Shown here piece after piece: positions 1 through 12,800 of a stretch of 64,000 nt of DNA. The notes below the pieces were generated by a model. The model did not search any database, had not been told where the DNA came from, and saw only the letters and a program-made list of their open reading frames with translations. Location: positions 1-64,000 of the forward strand of contig CAJNOP010000668.1 of the NCBI GenBank assembly GCA_905250075.1, written 5' to 3'. Both the position numbers and the translations under genes were made by a program. The stretch's first letter is position 1. Each line of letters starts with the position of its first letter. This stretch comes from Rotaria sp. Silwood1. Taxonomy: Eukaryota > Rotifera > Eurotatoria > Philodinida > Philodinidae.

Positions 1-437
1 CACCACAGAGTCCTTTTTTTAAAATTCTTATTTTTGTAGCGAAGAAGAGGGGCTCACAAGTTCAATGACTCAAAAAACACGCCAAAAATGGGTGGTTTTT
101 TACATAAATGTCTGTATCCGTATATATAATAAAAAACAAAGCTTAATTAAAAAAAGGACTCTGTGGTGCCCTGCATCTCGACGCGCTCTTTCAAACAAAA
201 ATAAAATTTTAATATATTGATAGAGTCCGGACCGAGAAAAAACGAAAAACATTTTTCGTTTTATCTTAAAAACGCATATTTTTCAACGGAATCATCAAAA
301 ATTTTGGCCAAAAACGAGGTGACGAAGAAAAAGCAGTAGCGTTTCTAAAAGAGCAGAAGATGGGCTATCTTTCCATGCATTTATCTGAATTTCGACGATT
401 TTGGCGAATAGGGACTTTTTTTGAGGGGGAAGAGGCC
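1..437. mobile_element. TTAA-flanked palindromic non-autonomous element, copy 1 (left end outside window)
   Basis: This is the right-hand part of the element found whole at 7049-7959. Shared segments include the GGGCTATCTTTCCATGCATT stretch near 363 and the G-rich terminus ending GAGGCC at 437, followed by TTAA at 438-441. Positions 1-20 and 150-169 form an inner inverted repeat (CACCACAGAGTCC against GGACTCTGTGGTG) around a loop that matches the loop of copy 2. No transposase is encoded. TTAA flanks are typical of piggyBac-type elements, so a piggyBac-derived MITE is the best guess. The termini do not start with the usual CCC, so the superfamily is uncertain. Confidence 0.6.
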
Positions 438-844
438 TTAATAATAAAACAGAATAGAACTTTTCTCTAAAAATTATATATCTTTGAAAAGAAATTTATT
501 TTTATTGAAGATATTTCCAATTGAGACCACATATTCTATATATTTACTACAGTATAGATGAGAAAAACAAATGAGTTGTAGATTTCAATTCATTATGAAC
601 TTCACTAAAGTTTTTAATCAGATATATTGACTGACATTAGATAAAATTCAATTAAAATTTATGTGTAAGCAAAAACAATTGTCGTTAGTAAATCGAAGAA
701 CGACCTTTTCAGTATGTTCAATTTTAGATTATTACAGAAATATCAGATAACTAATGAAATTTTAACAAATCATAATTGAAATTAGAAAAAAAATTTCGCA
801 TTGTTAGTTAGGATTAATTATATTTTATCTTAAAACAAACTTAC

Positions 845-3800
845 TTGATGTCCAAGGAAAATCATCTGGTCTCCAAAGACATAATGTTTGTAAATGAGGC
901 ATATAACCATTGAGGAAAGGTACAAGATGTTTACCAACATAAATGGATTCATAGTTACCAAGATTACAACTAGGAATACCAAATTCAGCATGTTGAACAG
1001 TACTTAGTACATTTTCTCTCAAGTCATCAAAAGCCTAAAAATGATTTGAAATAATATTTAGATTTAATGATATAAAATTTACTTTTTAGTTATTTTTATT
1101 TACATAATTACTTTTGTTCTTTTTAAACAAGCATACATGTATATGAAAAAGCTGAAATGATTATTATTAGGGATGTATCGAACATGAGACAAGACAAAGA
1201 TCCTTGTGTGAGATAGTTTCAGCTTCTGTCAGTCTCGGATCTTGAAGAAACTACTTTTATGTCAATCTTCTTTTCGATTTGCATTCTGTAGACACTCTTC
1301 ACACATTGTTCGAATTATTTTAATGAAAAAATATTGATCTCTCTTCAAAATTGGATCTTATAAAACCAATTTAACGGAACTAGTATCATCAAAGTCAAAG
1401 ATCTATCAATCGTTGATATCTGACAAAAAGGACAACGCAAGACAAAACGAAAAATCCAAAATCCAGAAGACTGAGAAAACCGAGACTGAGAGAATTCGAT
1501 TCAGTACGTCCCTAGTGATTATTTACTTGACGTTTAACAAATCCATTTCAGAGTAAATATCAAATTCGCCTTAGTTTCTTTTAATAATGTTATAAATAGA
1601 CTTATATGCCTCAAAAAAAATTTACGAAAGGTTCATACTTACATTTTCAATAACGTATAAAAGCCATTGAAAGTTTTCAAGAGAAAGATATTTGAGTTGA
1701 ACAGGCATTGAAATAAGACGAGCAAATATTTTTGCACGTACTTTATCCAAGGCTGTAAATTTAGAACCATGATCTAAAAAAAAATTAATTTTCTTTAGAT
1801 TTTATTTATAATAAAGAAATACAGTTTCAAATATCGATACAAACGAGGATTATTTGTTTCAGAACGGGAAAGTAATCGTAATTTCTTCTATATTTTGATC
1901 GTACTTAAAATGATTGCTTATCATTATTAAAGAATTATTTATTAGATGAGAAGAGTAAAAAAGTTACTAATTATGAAATAACTAGCAGTGAAAAAGACAT
2001 TAAACTACAAGGATGTATTGATGAAAAACAACAAGAGACAGAGAACTTTTGTTCTATGATCTTTTTGTTCGATATGAAAATTGTTTTTTGCTATAAAAAA
2101 TCTCTCAAAGTTGTATCATGTACTTTGCGCTTCTCACTGTCACACATCTGCTAAACGGTTACTAGTTAATCATTGATAACATCAATTTCTCGTTGTTGTA
2201 ATTGACAGGTTTTATTATTACTTTTGCAAGTAAATATGAACTGTTTCGCTACTTACGTTAGTTACTCGATAATATTGAATACGGTCTTCTCATCATTAAT
2301 CGCTTAGTAATGCAATAATAACTGATTATTTCTCTCTAGCTGTACTTCACTCATACTTGAATTTTTGTTTGAAGATGAAATAATTAATTTTTGTTTTTTC
2401 TAATACTTTGATAATAGTATATATTTTAGTAAAATACGCTAGAAATAGAATGCTAAAGCAGACAATGAATAATGTCATTATATATTCGTTGGTATCTTTA
2501 TCCGTTGAACTCTTGTTCTTCCATAAATGGTAATCGACATTTTAAATAGTATGATCTTTTCCTGTTCATATAAATTGGAACTAACATATCTATTATATCA
2601 AAATCTACTACGAAGACTATTAAAGCATCCTCAAAGACTGATGTTGTAAGTATAAGAAAACTTTAAAAAATAAAATGTTAATTTTATTTCATGGCGGTGG
2701 TCACAATTCCAGGAATTCTTAGCAACTATTTACAGCAATTGGAGCGACACGGCTAATATTTCTTTAAAATTTGACGATAATTCATGGTGGTAGAAACGGT
2801 GAAGCTGATCGGCATACATCTCGAGGTATGAACAAAGACGTTTGTTTTTGAATGTTCTAATGAATATTGTTGAAATTTTTCGATTAGTAAATACGTTGAA
2901 GATGCTTAATAAACGTAAAAGTTCAAGACATGTTGATAATATTGCACGTTTACAATATAAAAACTTGAACACTTACATTTTAATTTCTCAGAAGATTTGA
3001 TTAAGAACTATTTTATATTAATTAACGTTTGTTCATCTGCTAATTTATCCCAAAGATGTGCTCATAAACTACAAATAGTTTTTTAAATCGAACTATATAG
3101 TTTTCTTGTCAAAACGACACTCAGTCAGATTTTGTGAGGGAGATATGTAAATCATTTTAAATGAAACAGTTTATATTTTTCTACTATAAATTTCAACGAC
3201 CCAAAAGTAATGAACTAAGGTAACTAAGATAATCATTAAATAGAAAATGATTTTTTTTAATCAGTTTTGAAGAAAAAAACTTAATTTATACATACGAGTT
3301 GCACGACGATAACAATTTCCAAATTGAAGTTTTGTGACATTTACAAGTTGAATAGTATTTAAATTTCGTTGTCCTATTTTGAATGAGGTTGCCAACATCC
3401 CTGATTTGTCATCAGACCATTCTACAAATAAATAATTATGATTTACCATTTTTTCTATTGGATTTAACTTAAATTAATATATTAATTCAGTTAAAATAAA
3501 TCCAGTTGAATCTCAATATATTTTTTAAAATCCTTTTCGATTAACAACGAAATTTTATTTTGCATCCTTTTAATTAAATAATCAGATATGAAAAGTTAAA
3601 TATAAATATTTTTTTTCCAGATAATCATTAGAACCTGGGAACTTCATCAGATATTCTTCAGATTGGTACGATTCAAATACGGACTCAGGTAGAAATGTGT
3701 TTATTAGAATTTTATTCAAATATAATCTCATACTCGAAACATTCTATTAATAGTCATGAAAGCTGTTATATCTATAGAATATTAGCTGTTTAACATAGGT

Positions 3801-6800
3801 GGTTGGAACGTTAACAATGATGTACTAGGTTGAGCAAAAAGTTCGCGGTCACTTGCAAAAATTTTAATTTTTTAAGTTTATTTGTGAAGAGAGGGTCCTT
3901 GAACGTCGATGGCATTGTGCACTTTGAACTGGTTCCTGATGTTCGAGCCGTGAATGTCGAGCTGTACAGCAAGCAATTGGAGCGCGTCTACAATGTCTTG
4001 AAGCAGCGCTACCCGACGTTGATCCACCGAAAACGTACCCTTCTCCAACACGACAATGCTCCAGCTCATTGTGCCAATATGGCCAAGGAGAAGCTTGATG
4101 AACTCGATGGTGTAGAGGTTCTACCGCATCCGGCTTACAGTCTCGACCTTGTTCCTTCTGATTATGGCTTGTTTCGTTCAATGCAGCACTTTTTGCGAGG
4201 ACGACGATTTGAAACTTTTGATCAAGTCGAAGCAGCGTGCCGTGAATTCTTTGAGTCCAAGGAGCCGCACTGGTATCGAGATCAGATTCGACAACTTGCA
4301 GTACGCTGGTGTAAGGTCATTGAGAATGATGGGTTGTACTTTGAAGAATAATTGTTATTGGTTTTGAATAAATTGATGCATAAAAAAGAATTTTTTTGCA
4401 AATGACCGCGAACTTTTTGCTCAACCTAGAATATATCAGAATAAATTGTATTAAGTCAATGAAAGATTCAATAACAGTCAAGAATAATTATTCTATAATG
4501 AACATTTATTTTTAACAATTAATGAAGAAGATTGTCACCAATTTGATACCGATAAATGAAAAGTTTTGTTTTCGTTACAGATATGGAAAGGAGAAAAAGT
4601 GAAAAGAACATGACAAAATTTTTAATAATTCGTAACGTAGATATACAGTTTTTTAAAGTAGAAATTACAAAATGTTTTTTCACCAAAAAAACCGAAAATT
4701 TTCCAAAAATGAGAGTGTGCATCAGATATGGGCATGGTTTGGGTTCTTCAAAAGGATGTGGTCAGAAATAAAAGATTCTTCCTCATTCGGGAAACATTAT
4801 AAAATGAAAGTACTTTATTAATGTATAGCTGCTTTAATATTGGTTTATTAAGATGTTGTCCGTTTTCTGGAGAAAATCTTGAGAAATGTCAGAAATTTTT
4901 AATAGAGTGCTGTAGTCCCCCTCAGGGACTCCGAAAAATTTATTTTCGAATTTCAACTTGAAACTTTTTACAGAGATAGATCTTAGCAAGAGTAGTTTGT
5001 TCTGAAAGTCTCAGAACTTTTTGTTAATTCTATCGTAAAATACAACTATGGTAAAAGTGTGTTTTACACTGCTCATCAATGTGGACAGTGACGAAGTTCA
5101 TATTTTAGGGTGGGTGTGGGTGTGGGTGTGGGTGTTGGGTGGATGTCTTCTAATTTAACCACACCCACACCCCACACCCATACCCACACCAGCCACCCAC
5201 ACCCACACTCACACCCACCCACACCCACACCCAGACCCACACCCACACTCTATATCAGAAGGTTTTCTGTAGGAATGATGACTTAGGTATGAGAGTAAAT
5301 CATCCGGTAGATATTTACTTAATTAGAAAAGTGCTACTTTAGTCGATGCATTTAATTGAAACTATGCATAGTTTCCAAAGACGTATCTATAAATTCATGA
5401 GTTTTAATTATTATTTATTTTTAATTTATTCGTTTGAATAAAGAAATATTTATGTGGTATTAACTGTAATTTAACGATTATTATATAAATACTTGTTCTC
5501 CTTAAAGAATACACGTGCTTGTTTATATTCCGTTTAAATTCGAAGAAAAGAACATAAGAAAATACATGGCTACCTTCATGGTTACTAATTATATCTTTTC
5601 AATTAATTTTTCTATCATTATACATGAAAATACTAATTTCAACTAAATCAATTTAACTAAGAATCGAACCATACCCATCTTCGGTACGCATTTCTCTTTA
5701 TCCTACGAACGGCACGTCTCTGATTTCCACTCCATTCAACACATAGACTTCATCTAAAAACAATCACTTCAATCTACTAGATTTACATATGTTTTAAGCA
5801 TCGAACTGTCGAAAATAAATGGCAGGCCCAGAAGAAACTATTGGGTTGATGCAAAAGTCTTCGCCCATTTTTTTATAAATCTTTTAAATCCATTTGTGAA
5901 TATTATTTATGTCTCTCTTTTATATATATCATAATACGTGATGAGTACTATAAAATGGCATTAACAAATATTCTCAACTATAAATATTTTAGATTAAAAA
6001 AATGTCTGAAATTCCTACTCATGTTCGACACTGTATGTTGTATGAGTTTCAACTCGGCAACAATGCAAGCGCCGCTGCTCGCAATATCTGTGCTGCTCTT
6101 GGGGAATGTACAGTTACTGATCGCACATGCCGTGATTGGTTCAAAAGATTTCGAGAAGGTGATATATCATTGGAAGATCATCCAAGGTCCAGACGTTCTC
6201 TTGAATGTGATGTGCAGCAATTGCAAGCACTGATAGAAGACAACCCACGCCTAATCACTCGTGAGTTGTCGACCATTCTCAACTGCAACCAATCCACCAT
6301 TGATCGTCACTTGCATGAAATGGGGAAACTCAATAAACTTGGATCATGGGTTCCACACCAACTGACACCGGACAACATCCAACAGAGGATCAACATCTGC
6401 AACTCTTTATTATCAAAGCCCAATCAATACAAGTTTCTCCAGCAAATCGTCACTGGTGACGAGAAGTGGGTTCTCTACGTTAACCACACACGCAAGCGCC
6501 AATGGGTCGATCGAGGAGAATTGTCGGAACCAGAGGCGAAAGTCGACCTGCATCCAAAAAAGGTGCTGTTGCCAATTTGGTGGGATTTTCAAGGCATAAT
6601 CTACTACGAAGTTCTTCCTCCTAACACCACGATCGACTCCGAGCTATACTGCAAACAACTCCAAAATTTAAAGGTCGCTGTGCAAGCCAAACGTCCAGAA
6701 CGACACAAAGTTCGCCTATTTCATGACAATGCTAGACCTCACGTTTCAAAGGTCACCACGCAGAAGCTGAACGAATTGGGCTGGGAGGTTTTACCACATC

Positions 6801-9800
6801 CACCGTATTCACCAGACCTGGCGCCATCAGATTATCATCTGTTCCGCTCGCTTCGCAATCATCAGTGCGAGAAACACTTCGACAATCAAGCCCATATAAA
6901 ATTGGACCTCGAAACTTTTTTTCAGTCTTTGTCTAAGAAATTCTTTGAGGAAGGTATTATGAATTTGCCTAAGAGATGGTAGTATGTCGTTGATAATAAT
7001 GGTGCATATGTTGTTGCTTGATGATCTTTTGCTTCAATAAAATTTTAAGGCCTCCCCCTCCCCCCCTCAAAAGTCGATCTCAGCCCAGGAACGTTCAAAT
7101 TACATGAAATTTTCAGGACATGTTGGGGCTATAGTGGAGAAGCTATGGTACAATTTTCAGCCCGATATCATGACGTTTAAGGGAGATACTGACCAAACAA
7201 GGGTCAAAAATAGCTCATTTGGCAAACCAAATTTCTCTGTCCAGGTTCATTCTACATAATTAATTTCTTTTTGGTTTAAAAGAGCATGTCAGGATGCAGT
7301 GCAGTACAGAGCCCTTTTTTTCAAATTCTTACTTTTTAGGGAAGAAAGGGGAATCACAAGTGCAATGACTCAAAAAATCCTGAAAAAATGGGTGTCGAGT
7401 TATACAAGTGTCTGCATATATAATAAAGAAAAGCTTAATTGAAAAAAAAGGGCTCTGTACTGCACTGCATCCTGACATGCTCTTTCCAACAGAAACAAAA
7501 TAAAATAAATCGAATGAGCCTGGAAGGAGAAATTTGGATTGCGCGGTCAAAAAGGCTTAAACTGAGAAAAAACGAAAAACAATTTTTGAAAAACATTTTT
7601 AGCATTTTTAGGCACTTTTTAATAGATTTGGAGAAAAACCTAGTCTATTTCTCATTTTTTTGTTTTATGAATTTTGTTTTTTTCTATAACGATTAATAAA
7701 ACTTCTTAAAACGTCTTTGCTTTCCATTAAAGTACTTATTTTCTATGCAAAAACCTCAAAATCCATTTTTTCACGAAAACTCACGTTTTTCATGCAGCGG
7801 ATTACAGACATCATCAGAATTTTCAGATAAAAAATGGATGTTGGATAAAAAAAACATATCATATCTGAAATATCTGAAGACAGGCTATCTTCCCATGCAT
7901 TTATCTCAATTTCGAAATTTCTAACGAAAAATGACTTTTTTTGAGGGGGGGGGGAGGCCTTAATTATCTATATGATTCATTATCTACAATCAGCTGTGGC
8001 TACAGCTGTTTGACATATGAAGAAAGATAGTGGTGCCTAACTTTTCTCTTCATTTTCGTTTTAATTATCTCAAAATGAAAAAAATACAAAGTCCTCAAAA
8101 ATTTGTCATTTTTGGAAGCGATTTGTGAGAAACCCGAAAGTGTTTTGGAGATAAACTCAAAAGATATTATCGGTTCGATCTCGATACTAGGGTCTCGCGT
8201 TTCAACAACTACTTTCCAAGTTTTAGTTGTCGAGATCATCGCGTCAAAAAATGACAAGTTTTGATGCGTACGTCAACTAAGCATAAAAGAAAATTGCCCA
8301 TTTGTCTTCCCCTGGTTATGCTACTGTATATGGACCATTTTTAATATGAAATGTAAATTTCTCAGATATCTAGTACTTCTAAATGAGCTCGGTTGAAGTT
8401 AAAATATTGAAAAACTTGTCTTGTTTGCTTTGAATTACCTAATAGGAGTATCAGATGAGCATTTGCATTTTCTGACAGTAATACTAATTTGATATCACAA
8501 TTACAAAAAGTTTTACTGGTAGTGTTCTTGTGATCATTCTCATCAATCTTAACATAAATTAATCTAATTTCATCCACACATTAAACAAATGTCTGAATAA
8601 ATTAATGATTGAAAAAAGAATTAGATCAAACATAAGATATAATCGACAAAACTCGTATAGTGTCGCATTACAATATTTTCAAATAGCTCCAGTCATTGTC
8701 AAAAATTTTATTCGCATTCTAATTCTTTCCATTCAATTGACAGACTTGATAAGATTTGCAGCATATACCAGGACTTATTGGGATTTTTCAGTACGTCCAT
8801 ATATATTTGATATAAATCTCAAACAATTCTTCGGTACATGCGTGCACATCTATAGTGTGTATGCGCAGAGATACTAACACACTCGATAAATCCCAATAAA
8901 TCACGGGATACCTTTCATTTCAACAAGCTTTTAGATACTTAAAATGATTTTAGAACAATTTGGTATTTTAAGTAGGGATATACAGTTCACACTTACAATA
9001 AATGTGAACAGAAACTGTTAGCCGATGTTAATTGTGATTGTGAGAGAAAATCATCCTTTCGTACTAATGATGACTATATGTGAAAACCGTTCCTTCACAA
9101 TAACTGTACTTATTAACTTTAAAACCTGAATCTCACTCGCTTCCTTTATTTAACGATGATTATGAGCTGTACAACCTAATTTTAAGATAAAAACCTCTAT
9201 TGTTTTCCTTTCGAAATATTTCTTTCAATTTATCATAAGTTCATTTATTCATTCATTATAAAGTCTCTATAAATCAGTGGCGGATCCAGGAATTTTTTGA
9301 CAGGAGGCAATTTTGGTCAGAAGGCATAGTTCTAACCTCGTTCAAGGCACCAACAACTCTGTTTTGGATCTTTTCTACTGGAAAAAATCGAACATTTTTT
9401 TTATGAACAGGGGGCGATCCTCTTTCTATAAATCATTGCGAAAATATTCAAAAAAAAATATTTACCTGTATAAATTGTGATATGACAAACCTTAGGACAC
9501 AATTTATTGAATTGTTCGAAAAATGCATAAACGGATGGATCAATACTGATTCGAATATGCTCGAGATCTGACAAATCATATGATATACAATGATAATTAC
9601 TAAATAAACAAGAGTAATTCAATGAAAAAATTTAAAAAGAAAAAAAAAAGTATTTTACAATAAATGATCAAAGCATTGATATTTATCAAGAATAGAAGAA
9701 AATATATGTTGATATGATGCACCTTCATTATAAAAACATTTCACATTTGTCCATTGATGGGAAATAAAAAAAGAGTTAATTTTAAAAGAATTTATTATTT

Positions 9801-12800
9801 TTTCAATATCATATGATGATAATTGACAATTTGCACGAATATAAAAACGAAAATCTTCTAAATTAACTATTTGATCAGGTAAACAATATTGGCGAATAAA
9901 ATTTGCATCAATTAAAGATTTCCATATCATTTGATCTGATCTCCATACAACTCTACTACATAAATCAATTTGAAGTTTTTTAACATAATTAATATTATTA
10001 AGAAGCCATTTTAAACAAATAAATTCTAAGTCATCGACAACAGCACTCTTCAATATAAAATATTCTAATTTTGGTACCTATTTTTCAAACAATCAATCAC
10101 AATTTTAAAAATTATAAATTTATATCAATAGGAAAGTAATAACTCGAAATAATCAATCTACATAAGTTCCAATTTTCCAAAATTAGTGACCATTATCACC
10201 TTCTACATACTCCTATTTTCTGCTCATTTTCTTAACGCAATTTTTCATATGAACAGTACGAACATAGTAAATCACAAAAAAAAGCATCATCACGAATTTT
10301 ATTATTAACATAAAATCCATAGCTTTACAAGTGCATTACTTTTAAACAGCAAAAAAAATCAATATTATCATCAAACATATTGATTTGAATGAAAAAATTA
10401 CCAATATAGACTTCAACAATCTAATATATATAATTTGAATATTGACTGTTCATCGTTCTTAAACTATGTTATACAACAATATAATCTAACTATCTTATAT
10501 ATTATAGTTCAAGCGAGAAAGTGTAATTCGACTCTCACTTAATCAGTAATGGGTGCGGCAGAAATAATTGCCGGCTTTTGTATTTTATTTTTTCATCATC
10601 TACTATGTTTTATTTAAAAACAAAATATACCACAAGATAGAGCGTGAAAAGCTCTACAACTTACATAAGACCACTTATTTTATAGTTTCAATTTTTGTTT
10701 TCAAAGTGAACAAAGTTTTGAGTGAGCAAATATCGACGCTGCTCAAAGATCATTTATTCTTATCTCATGTTATCTTATCTTTTTATCATCTAATATGCCT
10801 TACATAAAAAACCAAAATATACCAAGAGATGCAGCGTGTAAAGCTCTACAATCTACAAAGTAAAACTTATTTTAATTGTGTTGCTTTTGTTCTCAAAAAA
10901 ATCAAAATTCTATGCGACCAATTTTCGACACTGCTCAAAGATTATTTTTTTCCAACAGGAACAAGAAATTATTTTTTTTGTTTTATCTTTTTATCAACTA
11001 ATTTTTTTTCGTAAAAAAAAAACAAAATATACCACAAGATACAGCATACAAAGCTCTACAATTTACAAAGAACAGTTTATTTAAATAAGAAAAAAAGAAT
11101 TTCTCTTTCAAGTCGAAAGAATGAATTTTTCGCAATGCCAAATATTGGTCGCACAAAATTTTGCTTTTTTTTTTGAGAACAAAAACAACACAATTAAAAT
11201 AAGTTTTGCTTTATAGATTGTAGAGCTTTACACGCTGCATCTCCTGGTATATTTTATTTTTTTTAACGAAAACATATTAGTTGATAAAGAGACGAAATGT
11301 GAAAAAAATTATTTCTTGTTCTCGTGGAAAACGGTGATCTTTGAGCAGCGTCGAAATTTGCTCACTCAAAACTTTGTTCATTTTGGAAACAAAAATTGAA
11401 ACTATAAAATAAGTGGTCGTATGTAAGTTGTAGAGCTTTTCACGCTCTATCTTGTGGTATATTTTGTTTTTAAATAAAACATACTAGATGATGAAAAAAT
11501 AAAATATAAAAGCCGGCAATTATTTCTGCCGCACCCGTTATTTTATTACTAGAGGTTTAACAGTACTACAGGTTTCGATTGAAATAGTTGAATTATCTAT
11601 ATTTTTCTTACTAATTGCATCTCCATAATCGCAAATTGATCAAAATATACGACAACTCAAGTGAACAACATTATTAACTAATCCATAAATGAAATACGAA
11701 AACATATTATCATAATCTATTTAAACTAAGCACTCATGGAACTTTGTCAAAGATTCATTTTGCATTCATACAATCCCAAACATTTTATGAACATTTTCGA
11801 AAATTTCTCACTTATACTTTCTCATACTATTTCTTATTGACAAAATAATTCCGCGATAACTACTCAATATTCAATTTCATATTCGAATTCAATGTTGAAA
11901 TTTAATGAATTCTAGTAAATTTCAATAGTTTTATTGATTCATCGTAGGATTTATCAGTAATTCATCTACTACGTAGCCAAATAGGAGGCGCCCATCCGAA
12001 AAACGAAGCCTACATAATACGCTGAGGTTTTAGTCGAATTTGCTCAGATTCGCATTATTTTCCTTCACTTGAATATGGAAATATCATATAAGCTTTAAAC
12101 AAAAGAAAAAGAATCGTATTCCTTATTTTATCGTCGTCTGCTGATCACATTTTCTGACATTTTTCTCATATCTTTACTAATTTTTCTTGTGCCTTATTTT
12201 TTAATTAGATAGAAGTTCGATTTACTTTTTCCGATATGTATTGCAAGATAAGTATTATACGATTGTTGTTTCTATCTTGTGTATCTCATTTACCAATAAC
12301 ATACTTTCACTATTATTTATTTCCGTGCAACAGTTGATATCTACTTTTGCTTTAAAATAATAATCGATACTAAAAAGTGATTATATCTATGACAAGTATA
12401 AAAATATTAATTTACAAGATCAGTACTAACAAATTTCTTACACATGACACATGCCAACTTGTAACATTCAATTATCTAATTCAAAGTCTGATGTATTATA
12501 TTTAAAATAACAAAATCTAAACATTAAAATAGAATACGACGCGAATACTCTTTAAATGGATGAAAATTTCGTTTTATTCTTATTAGATACAATGAATTTC
12601 CAGAATGTTTTTCTCATTTATGTTATTCTAAATCCATAAATGAAAAATTATTTTCTTAACAAATTCGATAAAATAATAGAAATATTCTTTTCTGAATTTG
12701 TGACAATCTTCTTCATTTATGTATTTAAAGTGGCATTGTGTAAAAATCCCGAAAAAAGAAATCTCAAAAAAGATCGACAGAACAAATAACGCCGAAAATA

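Noticed and set aside
2730-2972. Open frame in the minus strand as an exon of the F-box gene
   Set aside because: A splice could enter it in phase, but exon 5 joins directly and in phase to 1773-1643, which continues the family sequence (ARLISMPVQLKYL). The frame at 2730-2972 adds no family motif and ends in a stop.
5640-5740. tRNA-like TGGTTCGATTC box on the minus strand
   Set aside because: There is no matching A box or acceptor stem at the right distance, so it is not a tRNA.
10568-11084. Three open frames of 61-79 codons
   Set aside because: They lie wholly in the foldback element and translate its repeated modules.
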